A DNA stretch of 64,000 nt from Limisphaerales bacterium (GCA_024761205.1 JAMASS010000010.1:1-64000), one strand, 5' to 3'. Shown: positions 1 to 10,564, counted from the first letter of the stretch. Numbers and translations: made by a program. The notes: a model not told the origin generated them from the sequence alone.

Positions 1-930
1 GTGCCGTCTTGAATTTACTGCTACTTCGGACATAGAATGAGGCGATTTCACCGGCGTAAAGCACCGGGAAAAGGGATGCCGCCGACAGTGTCACAGTCAT
101 CAAGCTGATGAATATGTCCCCACTTGAAGCAGCGGCCGCCAAGTGTGTTTGAAGCGCAAATATGAGCCAAAAGACCGCCTGCTTCAGGCTTGGGCTGCGC
201 GAAGGCAAGGACGCCCCGTTCTCCGGCACGGGCTGAGGCGGATGAAACTTACTTTAGCGGGAAACATGCCAACATGAGCAACGCTCGCCGAAGGCCGCTT
301 AAAGGCGCCGGATGCGGGCACCGTGGGCAAAAGCGGGCGGGGGGCGGCATGAAAGTTTTGCGCTCGGTTAGGAACCCGTAACCGCCAAGGGCGGGCACCG
401 TGGGCAAGAGGGCGGCGGGAAAGACCGGACGAAGGCGGCGGGGTGCTTCACCTCGGCAGGGCTTCAAGGATTCGTCATTTGAGCACACGGCTCCGGGGGC
501 GGCGGGCTGCACGGACGAGGCAGCGGCTTATGCGGGATTCGCCCATGAGGAGATCAATCACTCCAAATACGTGCGCGGCACGATGCACCCGAACGGCGTG
601 GAATCCTTCTGGCCCATGCTGAAACGGGCATATAGGGGCACGTTTCACAAAATCTCCCCTAGGGACCTGAATCAGTGCATTCAAGGATTTTCGTCGGCAA
701 GCTCGGGTCTTCGCCAAGCGGACACGCTGGCGCAAATGACTGCGCTAACCGTCGGCACGGCCCTTTCATCGCTGATAACGGACTGCCTCGGGAAGCGGGG
801 GCATGAGCGGAGTCCACGCTTCAAGGGCGCGACGCCCGAGGTCATTGATGCGAGCAGCCATCCGATTGGGAACCTTTCCGGCGTCGGCTTGATCGGGCCT
901 TGCCGAAGCTCTAATGGAACGACCTAGCTG
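1..930 (+). pseudogene. Decayed IS1595-family (ISXO2-like) transposase
   Basis: Pieces of an ISXO2-like DDE transposase occur in several frames. At about 165-350 the remains of the helix QKTACFRLGLREG are followed by ADETYFSGKHANMSNARR, which holds the first catalytic Asp. At about 505-740 come CTDEAAAYAG (second Asp), a HSKYVRGTMHPNGVESFW stretch (catalytic Glu) and LKRAYRGTFHKISPRDL. The family normally has about 300 residues in one frame preceded by a zinc ribbon; here there are stops and frame changes throughout and the N-terminus is unreadable or outside the window. The order of the three acidic motifs makes the family call firm. It cannot encode a working enzyme. A second dead relative lies near 11.1-12.0 kb. 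Confidence 0.8.
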
Positions 931-1150
931 CCGTTGGATGATTACCCCCACCCCCAAAGCGATGGCGAGAGACCGAGTGGACAATGCCCTCTATTCCACA
1001 AAGACTTTTGCCACCAAATCAAGTGTATGGTCCGCTATCTAATCGCACTTGCTCGCCCATCGCGTGGGTCATTCCTTTGCGAATCGGTCATTTTCTGTTT
1101 AACATAAACCGTCAGAGACGGTCTCAATCTAAACTGTTTGGCATGTCACG

Positions 1151-1999
1151 ATGAACCCATCGACAGAACCAGCTCCAGATTCACCCACAAATACTGATCC
1201 GCTCCAGCAGAGCGCAACGGCGTTCGTGCTCGTGCGCTATCGGTGGCCCCTCTTTTTGTTGGGACTCGTCAGTATCATCACTGTGACCGGCTTTCTGGTC
1301 TGGAACTGTAGCCAGGACGCAGTGCAGGATACCATGACACAGACTGCTGAAGTCATGAAAACTGTGTTCAGCAGTGCCGATACCATCGCTGGAAGATTTC
1401 GCAGCGGCACCATTACCGAGACCTTTATCGCCTCACTTCCGAGGATCAAGGGCACCGGATCTGGGAGTTTGGAACTTGCCACCCTATCCTCCACCGAAGC
1501 CTTCCGCTCAGAAGACAACCTTCGAATTTGGTGGAACTACCTCTCCTTGGGGACAACTGTGACCGAAATTTCCGTGCCTGTAACTTATCGCTACCACCTG
1601 AAGCTTGACGACTCCTGGAAGCTTGATGTCTCCAACCAAACGTGCATTGTCACAGCTCCCAAAATTCGCCCGACCATCCCACCCAGTATCAATACCGGCC
1701 AAATGGTAAAATCATCCCAAAACGGTTGGGCGCGCTTCAATGCCGACGATCAATTGGAAGCTTTGGAGAAAAGCCTCACGGCAACACTCACAGAGTATGC
1801 CGTCAATGAAGACCGAATGTCGCTTATTCGCGAAGAGGCGCGGAAGACCGTCGCTGGTTTCGTCCGTAATTGGCTGCTCCGAGAAGATCAATGGCGCCAG
1901 GATCGTTTTCATCACATCGAAGTCCGATTTGCGGATGAACCGGAACCTCAGCGACTGAAGCAAGCAGTGGTTTTTCGCTCCACGGAAACGACCGACTAA
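1151..1999 (+). CDS. Membrane-anchored DUF4230-like protein
   Basis: A 282-residue protein. A hydrophilic N-terminus of about 30 residues is followed by one membrane helix at about 34-52 (WPLFLLGLVSIITVTGFLVW), so the bulk should lie outside the cytoplasm. The soluble part has the look of DUF4230: a strand-rich segment with LELATLSSTEAF, then SVPVTYRYHLKLDDSW, a proline-rich IVTAPKIRPTIPPSI turn, and a long C-terminal helix rich in E and R ending in a short VRFADEPE strand. The function of DUF4230 proteins is not known. The gene stands alone and faces recJ tail to tail, with 56 bases between the stop codons. The domain name is my reading of the pattern and is moderately certain; the gene itself is likely real. 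Confidence 0.6.
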   Translation: MNPSTEPAPDSPTNTDPLQQSATAFVLVRYRWPLFLLGLVSIITVTGFLVWNCSQDAVQDTMTQTAEVMKTVFSSADTIAGRFRSGTITETFIASLPRIKGTGSGSLELATLSSTEAFRSEDNLRIWWNYLSLGTTVTEISVPVTYRYHLKLDDSWKLDVSNQTCIVTAPKIRPTIPPSINTGQMVKSSQNGWARFNADDQLEALEKSLTATLTEYAVNEDRMSLIREEARKTVAGFVRNWLLREDQWRQDRFHHIEVRFADEPEPQRLKQAVVFRSTETTD

Positions 2000-2055
2000 G
2001 TGCCAAGTGTTACCGCGGCGCCATGTCACCGGAAAAACTTCCCAGCGTTTGTCAT

Positions 2056-3786
2056 TCAAGCAGTAGGGCGCCAATGCAACAGTTTCAACTGAATGGATCG
2101 TCGCCCGTTGTATTCGTTGATCTCGGGCGCGAAAGCTAAATCGAAGTGTCCGGACGGCATGGGATTGGAGCCACAATTCCACCAGAGGACCTCCTTGCTG
2201 ACCTGCTCGTCCGTGACCCGAAACGTCGCGTGCTGGCCCTCTTTGCCCATCCGGTGCGGCAGGCTTTGCAACATGACGTTTTTTGTCACAAACTGAAGCG
2301 GTACATTCCCCGCCCCAAACGGACGCAGCCGAATCAACTCCTCCATCTGCGAGAGCCTCATCGCCCCTAACGGGACCTCGGCATCCAAGCTAATCATGGG
2401 GGCGAGGCATTCGCGAGAGATGTTTTCCTTGGCGTACTGGTTAATGCGGGACCGAAACGCATCCAGGTTTTCCGGCGCGATGGACAATCCCGCCGCCATG
2501 GCGTGGCCACCATGACGCAGCAGTAGACCCTCACACTCCCGAAGGGCCTCAGCCAGATCAAAGCCTTCAACGCTTCGACCAGACCCCCGGAGCTCGCTAC
2601 CCTCACCCCCAAGGATGATCGTGGGACGATAGAACTCACGTAACACCCGGGAGGCCACGATGCCGACCACCCCGACGTGCCATTCCACATCTCCCTGAAC
2701 GATGACAAAGTCCTCCGCAGCGTTGAATCGTTCTCGAACCGCACAAATGGCCTGATCCGCAATCCCCTTCTCAATCTGCTGCCGCTCCCGATTGCAAGCG
2801 TCCAACTCCAATGCCTGCTTTTTCGCAGCGGCAACATCATCACATAAAAGCAGGTTCAACGAAGCCATGGCATCCTCCAATCGGCCCGATGCATTGATTC
2901 TGGGCCCTAATTGGAAGCTGATTTCAAACACCCCAATCTGATCGCGCACATGGGCCACTTCCATGAGCGCCAATACCCCGACCCGCCGCGTTTGGTTGAG
3001 TCGATTCAAGCCGGAAGTGACCATGATGCGATTCTCCCGCACCAAAGGCACCAAATCCGCCACAGTCCCTAAGGCGACCAAATCCAGCAACGGTTTCAGG
3101 TCATAGTCATGCGCCGAGGATGGCTGATTGAGCTGACGACAGCGCTTGATAATCGCATGCGCTAGTTTGAACGCCAGGCCAACAGAACTCAACTCACAGA
3201 ACTGACCACCATTGATCTGAGGATTCACCAACGCTACCGCTGAGGGAGCCGGATCCGATACCTGATGATGATCCAAGACAATGACGTTGACCCCTTGTTC
3301 GTTGAGAAAGGCGATCGTATCAACAGCCGTCGACCCGCAATCGACGGCTAAGACCACCGCTGGTGAAAACCGCTTCAGACAGTTTTCAACGGCAGCACGG
3401 CTGAGGCCATAGCCTTCGTTGAGACGATGCGGCAGATAAAAATCCAAACGCCAACCGAATTCCTCCATAACCTCAATCAGCAGCGCCATCGACGTGACCC
3501 CATCCACGTCATAGTCACCAAAGACCACGACTTTCTCTTTCTGCTCGCGCGCTTGAAACAAGCGATCGATTGCCGCCTCCATGTTGGGAACCTCCAAGGG
3601 ATTGGCAAGATTCTTCAACTGCGGCCGAAGAAATCGATCGGCCTCGTTGGAATCCGCCAGCCCGCGGTTAATGAGACACTGAGCCAACAACTCCGAGACC
3701 CCCAAATCATGCGACAACCTTTCCGCTACGGAACGTTGTTGCCGAAATATGGACCACCGGAAATTCATGAGGTGCCGTGTATCCAC
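2056..3786 (-). CDS. recJ: Single-stranded-DNA-specific exonuclease RecJ
   Basis: RecJ degrades single-stranded DNA 5' to 3' in RecFOR recombination, mismatch repair and base-excision repair. The 576-residue protein is of usual length. The DHH phosphoesterase core is complete: VVVFGDYDVDGVTSMALL (motif I, about residue 85-103), AVDCGS (about 149), VIVLDHHQVSD (motif III, about 170) and the linker to the DHHA1 domain with GPRINASGRL (about 293). The DHHA1 end carries GSGRSVEGFDL and RHGGHAMAAGL near residues 407-437, followed by a C-terminal OB-fold. It lies downstream of yajC and secDF on the same strand, but about 630 bases separate it from secDF, so it may have its own promoter. Nothing looks damaged. 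Confidence 0.96.
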   Translation of the reverse strand: MDTRHLMNFRWSIFRQQRSVAERLSHDLGVSELLAQCLINRGLADSNEADRFLRPQLKNLANPLEVPNMEAAIDRLFQAREQKEKVVVFGDYDVDGVTSMALLIEVMEEFGWRLDFYLPHRLNEGYGLSRAAVENCLKRFSPAVVLAVDCGSTAVDTIAFLNEQGVNVIVLDHHQVSDPAPSAVALVNPQINGGQFCELSSVGLAFKLAHAIIKRCRQLNQPSSAHDYDLKPLLDLVALGTVADLVPLVRENRIMVTSGLNRLNQTRRVGVLALMEVAHVRDQIGVFEISFQLGPRINASGRLEDAMASLNLLLCDDVAAAKKQALELDACNRERQQIEKGIADQAICAVRERFNAAEDFVIVQGDVEWHVGVVGIVASRVLREFYRPTIILGGEGSELRGSGRSVEGFDLAEALRECEGLLLRHGGHAMAAGLSIAPENLDAFRSRINQYAKENISRECLAPMISLDAEVPLGAMRLSQMEELIRLRPFGAGNVPLQFVTKNVMLQSLPHRMGKEGQHATFRVTDEQVSKEVLWWNCGSNPMPSGHFDLAFAPEINEYNGRRSIQLKLLHWRPTA

Positions 3787-3831
3787 CCAGAATGCGCCGA
3801 CGCCAAAGAACTGACAAGGGAAAATCTTTAC

Positions 3832-4205
3832 TTACGCCCCAAGTCTATCTCGGCTTTTCGCAATATCACTTCGGCTTCCTCCTCGATCGGAGATCGACGA
3901 CATCGACAGAGGGGGAAATTCGGACATCCGAGAAGCTAAATCATCTGCCTTAATTTTTTCCAATGCGCTCTCCAGTGAAGCCATGTGCTGCGCGAATTCC
4001 TTTAGGTTCACCCAAGCCCTGATATTATCCTTGGCTACTATCCTGTTCGACAGCAGCCGCTGCCCTATCAAACGACACACCACTGTTGTCCGCCACTATC
4101 TCGAAAATGGCCATATCTCGGGCATCCGCACTGACCGGTTCTAAAAACAACAGGGTAGCCTTAACTTTCTTTAGAGATAACTTAGCATTGGTCAGAGATT
4201 CAGCT
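3832..4205 (-). pseudogene. Unrecognised frameshifted ORF between recJ and secDF
   Basis: Two adjacent minus-strand reading frames look like one protein broken by a single frameshift near 4045. The upstream piece (about 4205-4020) reads HKVAESLTNAKLSLKKVKA and continues to a stop just after VEQDSSQG. The downstream piece starts in another frame with NIRAWVNLKEFAQHM and runs to SMSSISDRG and a stop at 3832. Both pieces are helical and charged, with a coiled-coil flavour (LESALEKIKADDLASRM). I do not recognise the family. No good start codon is visible for the joined frame. The surrounding 600 bases are more AT-rich than the neighbouring genes. Confidence 0.3.
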
Positions 4206-4420
4206 ACCTTATGGACTTTTGCACTGCAATAGCATTACACAGTAGCTCGTTAAATATGATATCCAACGCTAGTGCTAACACCAAAACAGGAATCAACAAC
4301 GATTATCGCACGGTCACCCCACCCCAACTTGGGATTGAATCTACTGAATTGATCTTCTGTTTCTTTTTATATTGTCTCATTTATCTCCTTAATGTAATTG
4401 GATGAAGCTCTCACTCTCTC

Positions 4421-6952
4421 CTACCTCTTAGGCGAAGATATCAAACTCGATGTCTTGAGCATCACATCCGGCGAAGTCTCGGTAAGATCAGGTTTTTCTC
4501 CCTTGGTCCACCAAAGCACGATCGAGGAGGCAATATAGATACTGGAGTAAGTACCAGTAATGATGCCGATCAAAAAGGTAAACGAGAAGTCGTTGATAAC
4601 CGTTCCCCCAAACACGTAAAGCGATGCGGCAGCAAGAAAGGTCGTTCCCGAAGTAATGATCGTTCGGCTGAGACACTTGTTGAGGGCCGTATTCATGATA
4701 TCGCGAAAACTCCCACGCACGCCCAACCTCAGGTCTTCTCGGATACGATCAAAGATCACAATCGTATCGTTGATGGAAAAACCAATCACAGTCAGAATGG
4801 CCGCCACCATCGGGGCATTCAGCTCTCGACCGGTCAGGAAAAACCATCCGAGCGTCATCAGAATATCATGGATGACCGCCAAAACCGCTCCAATAGCGAA
4901 GGAAAACTCGTAACGCAGGGCGACATAAAACAGAATGCCGAACAAAGCCAAGACCACCGAAATAATCGCTGACTTCTGAATTTCCTTTCCAACCACGCCT
5001 CCCACTTTAGCCGTCTTCGCCAGTTTAAACTGCGCTTCCGGAAATTGTTCACTGAGCAGGTCAGCGATCTGCTGCCCAGTGCCGAACGCGCTGGTAATCT
5101 TCAACGTCTCTGCACCACTACCGATGTCTTGCTGATACGAGATCTGCGCACCGCCAATATCAAGCCCGTCTATGGCTGCTCGCAAATCACCGACTTCCAC
5201 CGTCTGTTCAAAACGAAAGACTTGGGAATCACCACCGGCAAAATCCACCCCAAGAACATTTCCACCCCGCATAAGCCCGAATCCAAGTCCCACGGCAATC
5301 AAAACCCAAGAGATGGCAAACCCTTGCTTCCACAACCGCATGAAGTCAAACTGGTGCTTGTGGAGAGGGCCCAGTTTGAACATGGAGACCGATCTCATCA
5401 TGCCGGCAGCCATAAGCCCTTGGAAAACCAGCCGGGTCACGACCAATGCCGTAAACATACTCGTGAGGATACCGATCGTTAGCGTGACACCAAACCCTTG
5501 AACGGGTCCTTTGCCCATGAAAATCAAGATGACTGACGCAATAAGCGTGGTCACGTTCGCGTCAAAGATCGTTCCAAACGCCTTGTTGTAGCCGGTGTCG
5601 ACGGCGCCACGGGTAGACTTGCCCGCCATAAGTTCCTCTCGAATGCGTTCGAGAATCAACACATTCGCATCCACTGCCATACCGATGGTGAGGACGACAC
5701 CGGCAATACCCGGAAGAGTGAGCGCGGCATCCACTGAACACAACACGCCCAGCAAAATAACAATGTTCAACAACAAGGCGAAATTGGCGATCAATCCCGC
5801 CAACAGATAGTACCCTGCCATAAATCCCGCCACGAAAATTAGCCCCACTGTCGAGGCTCGGATTCCCGACTGAATGGAGTCACGTCCCAAAGTGGGTTCC
5901 ACGGTCTGCTCTTCGACAATTTTAACCGGCGCTTCCAACGGATTTTCCAAGACATTGGCCAACTCAGAGGCTTCCTGAAGATTATAGTTTCCTGATATCT
6001 CCCCGCGCCCGCTGACAATCGGGTTCCGGATCACTGGAGCCGACTTCAACTCACCGTCCAAAACAATGGCTAGCTGCCGTCCGGTGTTGCTCGCCGTCAC
6101 GTCGGCAAAAATACTCGCCCCCTCCGAGGTCATCTGAAAAAGGATGAACGGCTTACCGGTTATATCATGACGCACATCCGCTTGGGCGAGATGCTTGCCG
6201 GTCAAACCTTGCTCGGGGTTTTTCTTTACCAAATACTCAACAGTACGCTCAGTCCCCTCCGGCCCCGGATCTTTGATCTTCTCGCTCAAAATCTCGTAGC
6301 CCGGAGCCAATATCCCTTGAGTCAACAATTGCTCGCTTTGTTCATGAACTAAACGGAATTCCAAGTGAGCGGCTTTTGTTAACCTCGTTCTGGCGCTTTC
6401 ATAGTCCACCTCGGAAAGCCCCGGAAGTTGAATCAAAATCCGGTCGTCCCCAACCGGTTGCAAGCTCGGTTCGGCCACACCAAACTTATCCACACGCGAT
6501 CGCAGCACATCAATCGCTTGAGCCAGTACCGCTGTCTTTTCCTGATCGGCTCGTAATTTGTTGGTCTCCATGGCGACCAAAAACGAGATCCCTCCCTGCA
6601 AGTCCAGACCAAGCCGAATCTCACCGGCCGCTTCTTCTTGAAGCCGGTTTAAAATCGCGCGATTCGGCACGTCGGCATCAGAAATGTCGATGGCGGGAAA
6701 CAAAGGCGTCAAATCAGTGGTGCCGACGGCATCCAAAAGATTTGCATATTCGCGCCCCGGATTTGCCGCTTCGAATTCACGGGCCTTGGCGATAATGGCG
6801 TCAATCTGTTCGATCTTGCTCGCGTCGCTCCGGTCGACATGCAACGCAAAATAATCCACCAAATTCTGGCTCTTCGGCGGATTCATCTCTGTAATCGCCC
6901 ACGCCACGACGAAGATCACAAAAAACCATTTCCAATAGTATCCTGATTTCAT
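4421..6952 (-). CDS. secDF: Fused protein translocase subunit SecDF
   Basis: SecD and SecF use the proton gradient to pull exported proteins out of the SecYEG channel. Here they form one 843-residue polypeptide. An N-terminal helix (WKWFFVIFVVAWAI) precedes the large SecD periplasmic part with GLDLQGGISFLV at about 118, a hallmark DLQGG motif. The P1 region ends near RNPIVSGRGEISG. SecD helices 2-6 follow, with TLPGIAGVVLTIGMAVDANV (D of the proton path). The SecF half begins near residue 535 (FDFMRLWKQGFAIS) and carries GVDFAGGD and the VIGFSINDTIVIFDRIRED motif. A short hydrophilic tail closes it. yajC lies 19 bases upstream on the same strand, the common operon order. Length and motifs look complete. 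Confidence 0.97.
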   Translation of the reverse strand: MKSGYYWKWFFVIFVVAWAITEMNPPKSQNLVDYFALHVDRSDASKIEQIDAIIAKAREFEAANPGREYANLLDAVGTTDLTPLFPAIDISDADVPNRAILNRLQEEAAGEIRLGLDLQGGISFLVAMETNKLRADQEKTAVLAQAIDVLRSRVDKFGVAEPSLQPVGDDRILIQLPGLSEVDYESARTRLTKAAHLEFRLVHEQSEQLLTQGILAPGYEILSEKIKDPGPEGTERTVEYLVKKNPEQGLTGKHLAQADVRHDITGKPFILFQMTSEGASIFADVTASNTGRQLAIVLDGELKSAPVIRNPIVSGRGEISGNYNLQEASELANVLENPLEAPVKIVEEQTVEPTLGRDSIQSGIRASTVGLIFVAGFMAGYYLLAGLIANFALLLNIVILLGVLCSVDAALTLPGIAGVVLTIGMAVDANVLILERIREELMAGKSTRGAVDTGYNKAFGTIFDANVTTLIASVILIFMGKGPVQGFGVTLTIGILTSMFTALVVTRLVFQGLMAAGMMRSVSMFKLGPLHKHQFDFMRLWKQGFAISWVLIAVGLGFGLMRGGNVLGVDFAGGDSQVFRFEQTVEVGDLRAAIDGLDIGGAQISYQQDIGSGAETLKITSAFGTGQQIADLLSEQFPEAQFKLAKTAKVGGVVGKEIQKSAIISVVLALFGILFYVALRYEFSFAIGAVLAVIHDILMTLGWFFLTGRELNAPMVAAILTVIGFSINDTIVIFDRIREDLRLGVRGSFRDIMNTALNKCLSRTIITSGTTFLAAASLYVFGGTVINDFSFTFLIGIITGTYSSIYIASSIVLWWTKGEKPDLTETSPDVMLKTSSLISSPKR

Positions 6953-6971
6953 GAAATATCTCTAACCTCGT

Positions 6972-7319
6972 CTAGTTCGAGCTCTTTTCGGTGATCTCGG
7001 AGACCGCACTCTTCAAAATTTCCATTTTCGTATCCGCTGACCGTATGGCAACGCTCTTATCCTTCAGACTGACCACTGTCCCCATAATGCCTCCAGACGT
7101 GATAACCTTGTCACCAACCTTCAATTTGGACAGCAGCCGGGCGTGTTCTTTAGCCTTCTTCTGCTGGGGTCGGAGCATAATGACATAAAGCATCACCATC
7201 AGGAGCATCAAAGGCACTATATTCACCCAAAACGGCGGCGCTTCCTGTCCTGGTTGGGAGGCAGGAGTGAAGGCCAAAAGATTGACACTAGTTGTCATCA
7301 TCGTCCATAAGTTCAACAA
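6972..7319 (-). CDS. yajC: Preprotein translocase accessory subunit YajC
   Basis: YajC is a small single-pass membrane protein that associates with SecDF. The 115-residue product has a membrane helix at about 33-50 (VPLMLLMVMLYVIMLRPQQ), the invariant LRPQQKK segment straight after it, and a folded cytoplasmic part with LKVGDKVITSGGIMGTVVSL. The N-terminus is slightly longer than in enterobacteria; a start at a later Met (residue 7 or 8) is possible. It is the first gene of a yajC-secDF pair, with the secDF start 19 bases beyond the yajC stop. Confidence 0.95.
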   Translation of the reverse strand: MLNLWTMMTTSVNLLAFTPASQPGQEAPPFWVNIVPLMLLMVMLYVIMLRPQQKKAKEHARLLSKLKVGDKVITSGGIMGTVVSLKDKSVAIRSADTKMEILKSAVSEITEKSSN

Positions 7320-7496
7320 ATAGAGTCGGTTAATCTATTGATGAACCAGCATTTGGCAAGAGAAAGCTTCGCTGCCGCCAATGGCCGGGGAAACGCGTAA
7401 ATACGGCCCTTTTTCGCCCATTCACCACTCATTCCGGACAGCGCCAACCACTCAAAAACCCTTCAGCATCGACATGCTCTCTGGTATCGTTCACCC

Positions 7497-8555
7497 ATGC
7501 AGCGAGCATTTCTGTCTCTGTACCTAGGAATCGGCGCCTGCCTCCAGCTGAATGCAGCGACGCTCTATTTCGACCATGCCCCCGGTGCCCTTGCGGGACC
7601 CAACAAAAGTTTCCGCACCGAACTCTCGGGATCCGGCTCACCCGCAGAATGGAGGGTGCTCACCGACACCCTCCCCTCCGCCATGACTCAAATCTCTCCC
7701 CTCGCCAAAAACACCAATCGAAAGAACGTCATCGGCCAGTTCTCCCAAGTGCCTTCCAATGATCGCTTCCCCATGCTTATTCAAACCCAGGAGACCTTTG
7801 ATGATTTCCGGCTCTCGACCCGCCTGAAAGTCATGGACGGTAAACAATTCCAGATGGCCGGCATTATTTTCCGTTGGCAGAACCCACGGAATTACTACTC
7901 CGTCAGAATCGACACCCTCGGCGGCTGGTTTTACTTCCGGAAAGTGGTCAACGGACAGGAGCAGGAACCCATTGGCAACCGATACAAAATCGAGGCCAAA
8001 CAGTGGCACACCATGAAGATCAAATGTGAGGGACCGCGAATCACCCTGAGTTTGAACGAATCGAATACCTTGCCAGCCTTGACCGATACCCAATTCGCAT
8101 CTGGCAGGATCGGCTACTGGACACAAGGCGATACCGTTGCCTATTTCGCGGACACCAAAGTCACCTATCAGCCAAAAACCCCCACGGCGCAAAGGATTGT
8201 TGATCAAGTTATGGCCAAGTTCAACCGGTTGATACAAATATCCCTCTACACCCAAAAAAGCGAGAACGATCCCATCAAAGTCATCGCGAGCAACCAGAAG
8301 AACCGGATCGGGAATCCAGCAGATGAAGCTGTCCTAGATTCCATCGCCCGCAGAAACATCTACTTCGCTCGAACCAAGAAAACCGTCATCGTGACCCTCC
8401 CCGTCAAGGACCGGAACGGCGAAGGTATGGCCGCTTGCCGAGTGGAACTCACATCCTTCCGCGGCCAAACCCAACAAAACGCCATCGCCCGCTGCATTCC
8501 GGTCGTCGAAATGATCCAAGCACACCTCCTCGATCGAGATGACCTATTTGAGTGA
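7497..8555 (+). CDS. Secreted protein with concanavalin-like (DUF1080/LamG-type) domain
   Basis: A 352-residue protein with a signal peptide (about residues 1-20, ending LQLNAA). Residues 60-225 look like a jelly-roll lectin domain of the DUF1080/LamG type: QETFDDFRLSTRLKVMDGK, GIIFRWQNPRNYYSVRIDTL, KIEAKQWHTMKIKCEGPRI, and FASGRIGYWTQGDTVAYFAD, which is the usual closing strand. In such proteins this fold binds or hydrolyses glycans; no catalytic residues are evident here. The C-terminal 120 residues (from TPTAQRIVDQVMAKF) form a separate alpha/beta domain I do not recognise. It is divergent from yajC, with about 180 bases between the starts that should hold both promoters. Confidence 0.7.
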   Translation: MQRAFLSLYLGIGACLQLNAATLYFDHAPGALAGPNKSFRTELSGSGSPAEWRVLTDTLPSAMTQISPLAKNTNRKNVIGQFSQVPSNDRFPMLIQTQETFDDFRLSTRLKVMDGKQFQMAGIIFRWQNPRNYYSVRIDTLGGWFYFRKVVNGQEQEPIGNRYKIEAKQWHTMKIKCEGPRITLSLNESNTLPALTDTQFASGRIGYWTQGDTVAYFADTKVTYQPKTPTAQRIVDQVMAKFNRLIQISLYTQKSENDPIKVIASNQKNRIGNPADEAVLDSIARRNIYFARTKKTVIVTLPVKDRNGEGMAACRVELTSFRGQTQQNAIARCIPVVEMIQAHLLDRDDLFE

Positions 8556-9109
8556 GACCTTCGCAGCACACTCGTCATCTTCCAATCAACATCAATCGCC
8601 AGCCACTAAAGCGTAACACACTCGCTGAAATCGTGCGAAGTAGAAAAACAAACGCAATGATAAATTATGGGCATGGCTGGCAGTGGGTGATGCTTCACCT
8701 CGGGCGCGCGGATGAGGGCGCGCTTGTGAATCTGTTGTCCATATTCCAACTCCGGTTACTGGCGCTGTAGAACGGGGCGGAAGGGGTTGTCGCCCGCGTT
8801 GCCGAGTCTTTGTCCGGTAAGGGCATTCTCCGTTTCCTGCCAGGGGCTGTTGAAAAGCAGGGCACCCTTCCCGGGTACTGATAAATACCGCGCCTATCGC
8901 CCCGTTCCGGTTTTCGGCGCGCCGTCATCAATCACGCCCTCGCTTATGCGGAAGGGCTCATCAACACGATTGAAGGCCAAGCCCTGATAAAACGGGCTTG
9001 GGTCGCTCCGCCACTACAGCAAACGTTGTATGCTGCTTTTCATCGCTGAGGCGATCTGGAAATACAACAAGGGGATCGCCTCTGCCTGCTTCATACGGAG
9101 GTCCCTCGC
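8556..9109. other. Non-coding stretch before the broken methyltransferase
   Basis: About 550 bases with no convincing gene. A short open plus-strand stretch at about 8930-9050 reads INHALAYAEGLINTIEGQ and ALIKRAWVAPPLQQTLYAAF. It has coding-like composition but no start and a stop soon after, so it may be the end of a lost gene. I do not recognise it. Confidence 0.4.
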
Positions 9110-10564
9110 GTGAGCCGGATCAATCAGCTTTATTACGGCGATTGCCTGACTGTTATGCAGGATAATTTGGGGCCGGGCAGCACGGACCTGATTTACCTCG
9201 ACCCGCCCTTCAACTCGAATAGGGCTTACAACGCTATCTATAAAGACGAGACCGGTCGTCCTTTGCCGGAACAGGTCGAGGTCTTTTGCAATCAATGGAC
9301 GTTGGACGGTGAGCGGATTCGCGCCATTGAGCAGTTGCCGGTGCTCATGCGGAAATCCGGCATTGATGATGACACCGCAGAGTTTTGGCGGCTTTGGATG
9401 AAGTCCCTGCGCCGGACGGACCCGAGGTTGTTGGCTTATCTCTCTTATATGACGGAGCGGCTCCTGCCTATGCGCGGCATCCTCAAACCCACCGGGCATT
9501 TACCTGCATTGCGACCCGACTGCCAGCCATTATATCAAGGTGATGTTGCACGGCGTGTTCGGGCACAGGAATTTCAGGAATGAATCGTGTGGGCGTATCG
9601 CACCGGCGGAGCGAGCAAACGGCATTGGCCGCGCAAGCACGATGTGCCACTGTTTTATACAAAGTCCGGTTTGTATAAGCATCACCTTATTCAAGAACAA
9701 ATCTTTTACCATAAGCCATTCTTTAGCGAACAGGTTGATGAACAAGGGCGCTATTTTGCAGATGTTTAAAATATATGGGACGATATAAAAGCCATTATCA
9801 ATATATCTAAAGAACGCCTCGGCTATCCCACGCAGAAGTCCTTGGCGTTGTTGGAGAGGATCATCAAGGCGAGATCGAATGAAGGTGATGTGGTGTTCGA
9901 CCCCTTCTGTGGGTGCGCCACTACCTTGGAGGCGGCGCATAGCTTGAAACGCCGCCGGATCGGAAGCGACATCGCCATCCACGCCATCAAGCGCGTGGCT
10001 ACGGCTCGACTGCATGATCGGCTCGGATTGAAGGAAGGGGTTGACTTCGTTATTGATAGCGTGCCAAGCACGCTTGAAGGGGCCATTGATTTATGGAAGC
10101 GAGACGCATATCACTTCCAGAAATGGGTGGTAGAGGAGGTGGACGGCTTCGTCACGACGAAGCGAGGCAGGGACGGACGCATCTACTTCGGGCGGTCAAG
10201 GAAGAAGTTGCGCTCGATGGTGTTGGAGGTGAAGGGCGGCGAGAATGTCAATATCAGCGTGGTGCGCCAGCTGCGAGGTGTCTTGGAACGTGAAGAGGCC
10301 GATATGGCCGGCCTGATCCTGATGCGCAATTTGAAGCCGCAGCAGAAAGCCGCCTTCAGCCGTGAGATGGCAATGGCCGGAGAGATGAAGGACAAACGCT
10401 GCCCTCGACTGCAACTCCTGAGTGTGCCGGACATTTTGGCGGGACGCCGCTTCAAATTGCCGGAGGCGCCCGCCGCACGTGGGTCCAAGCAGGGGCAGCT
10501 TCCCTCCCCACCGAAGCCTCTCCATGCCTCTAACTCATCATTGCGAAAACAAAAGCAGTATTGA
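9110..10564 (+). pseudogene. Frameshifted DNA methyltransferase fused to a PD-(D/E)XK nuclease domain
   Basis: A beta-class-like N6-adenine/N4-cytosine methyltransferase, broken into at least three frames. The start at 9110 is GTG. The first frame carries INQLYYGDCLTVMQ and DLIYLDPPFNSNRAYN (catalytic motif IV, DPPF) and fails near 9500. The continuation SHYIKVMLHGVFGHRNFRNE is in a second frame and stops; IVWAYRTGGASKRHW follows in another. An in-frame stop after GRYFADV precedes the long last frame from about 9770. That frame holds YPTQKSLALLERII and VVFDPFCGCATTLEAA, the SAM-binding motif I, which follows motif IV as in the beta class. The last 170 residues add a nuclease-like domain with GRDGRIYF and VLEVKGG (D ... 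E-x-K). An intact version would be a single-chain restriction-modification enzyme. Confidence 0.85.
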
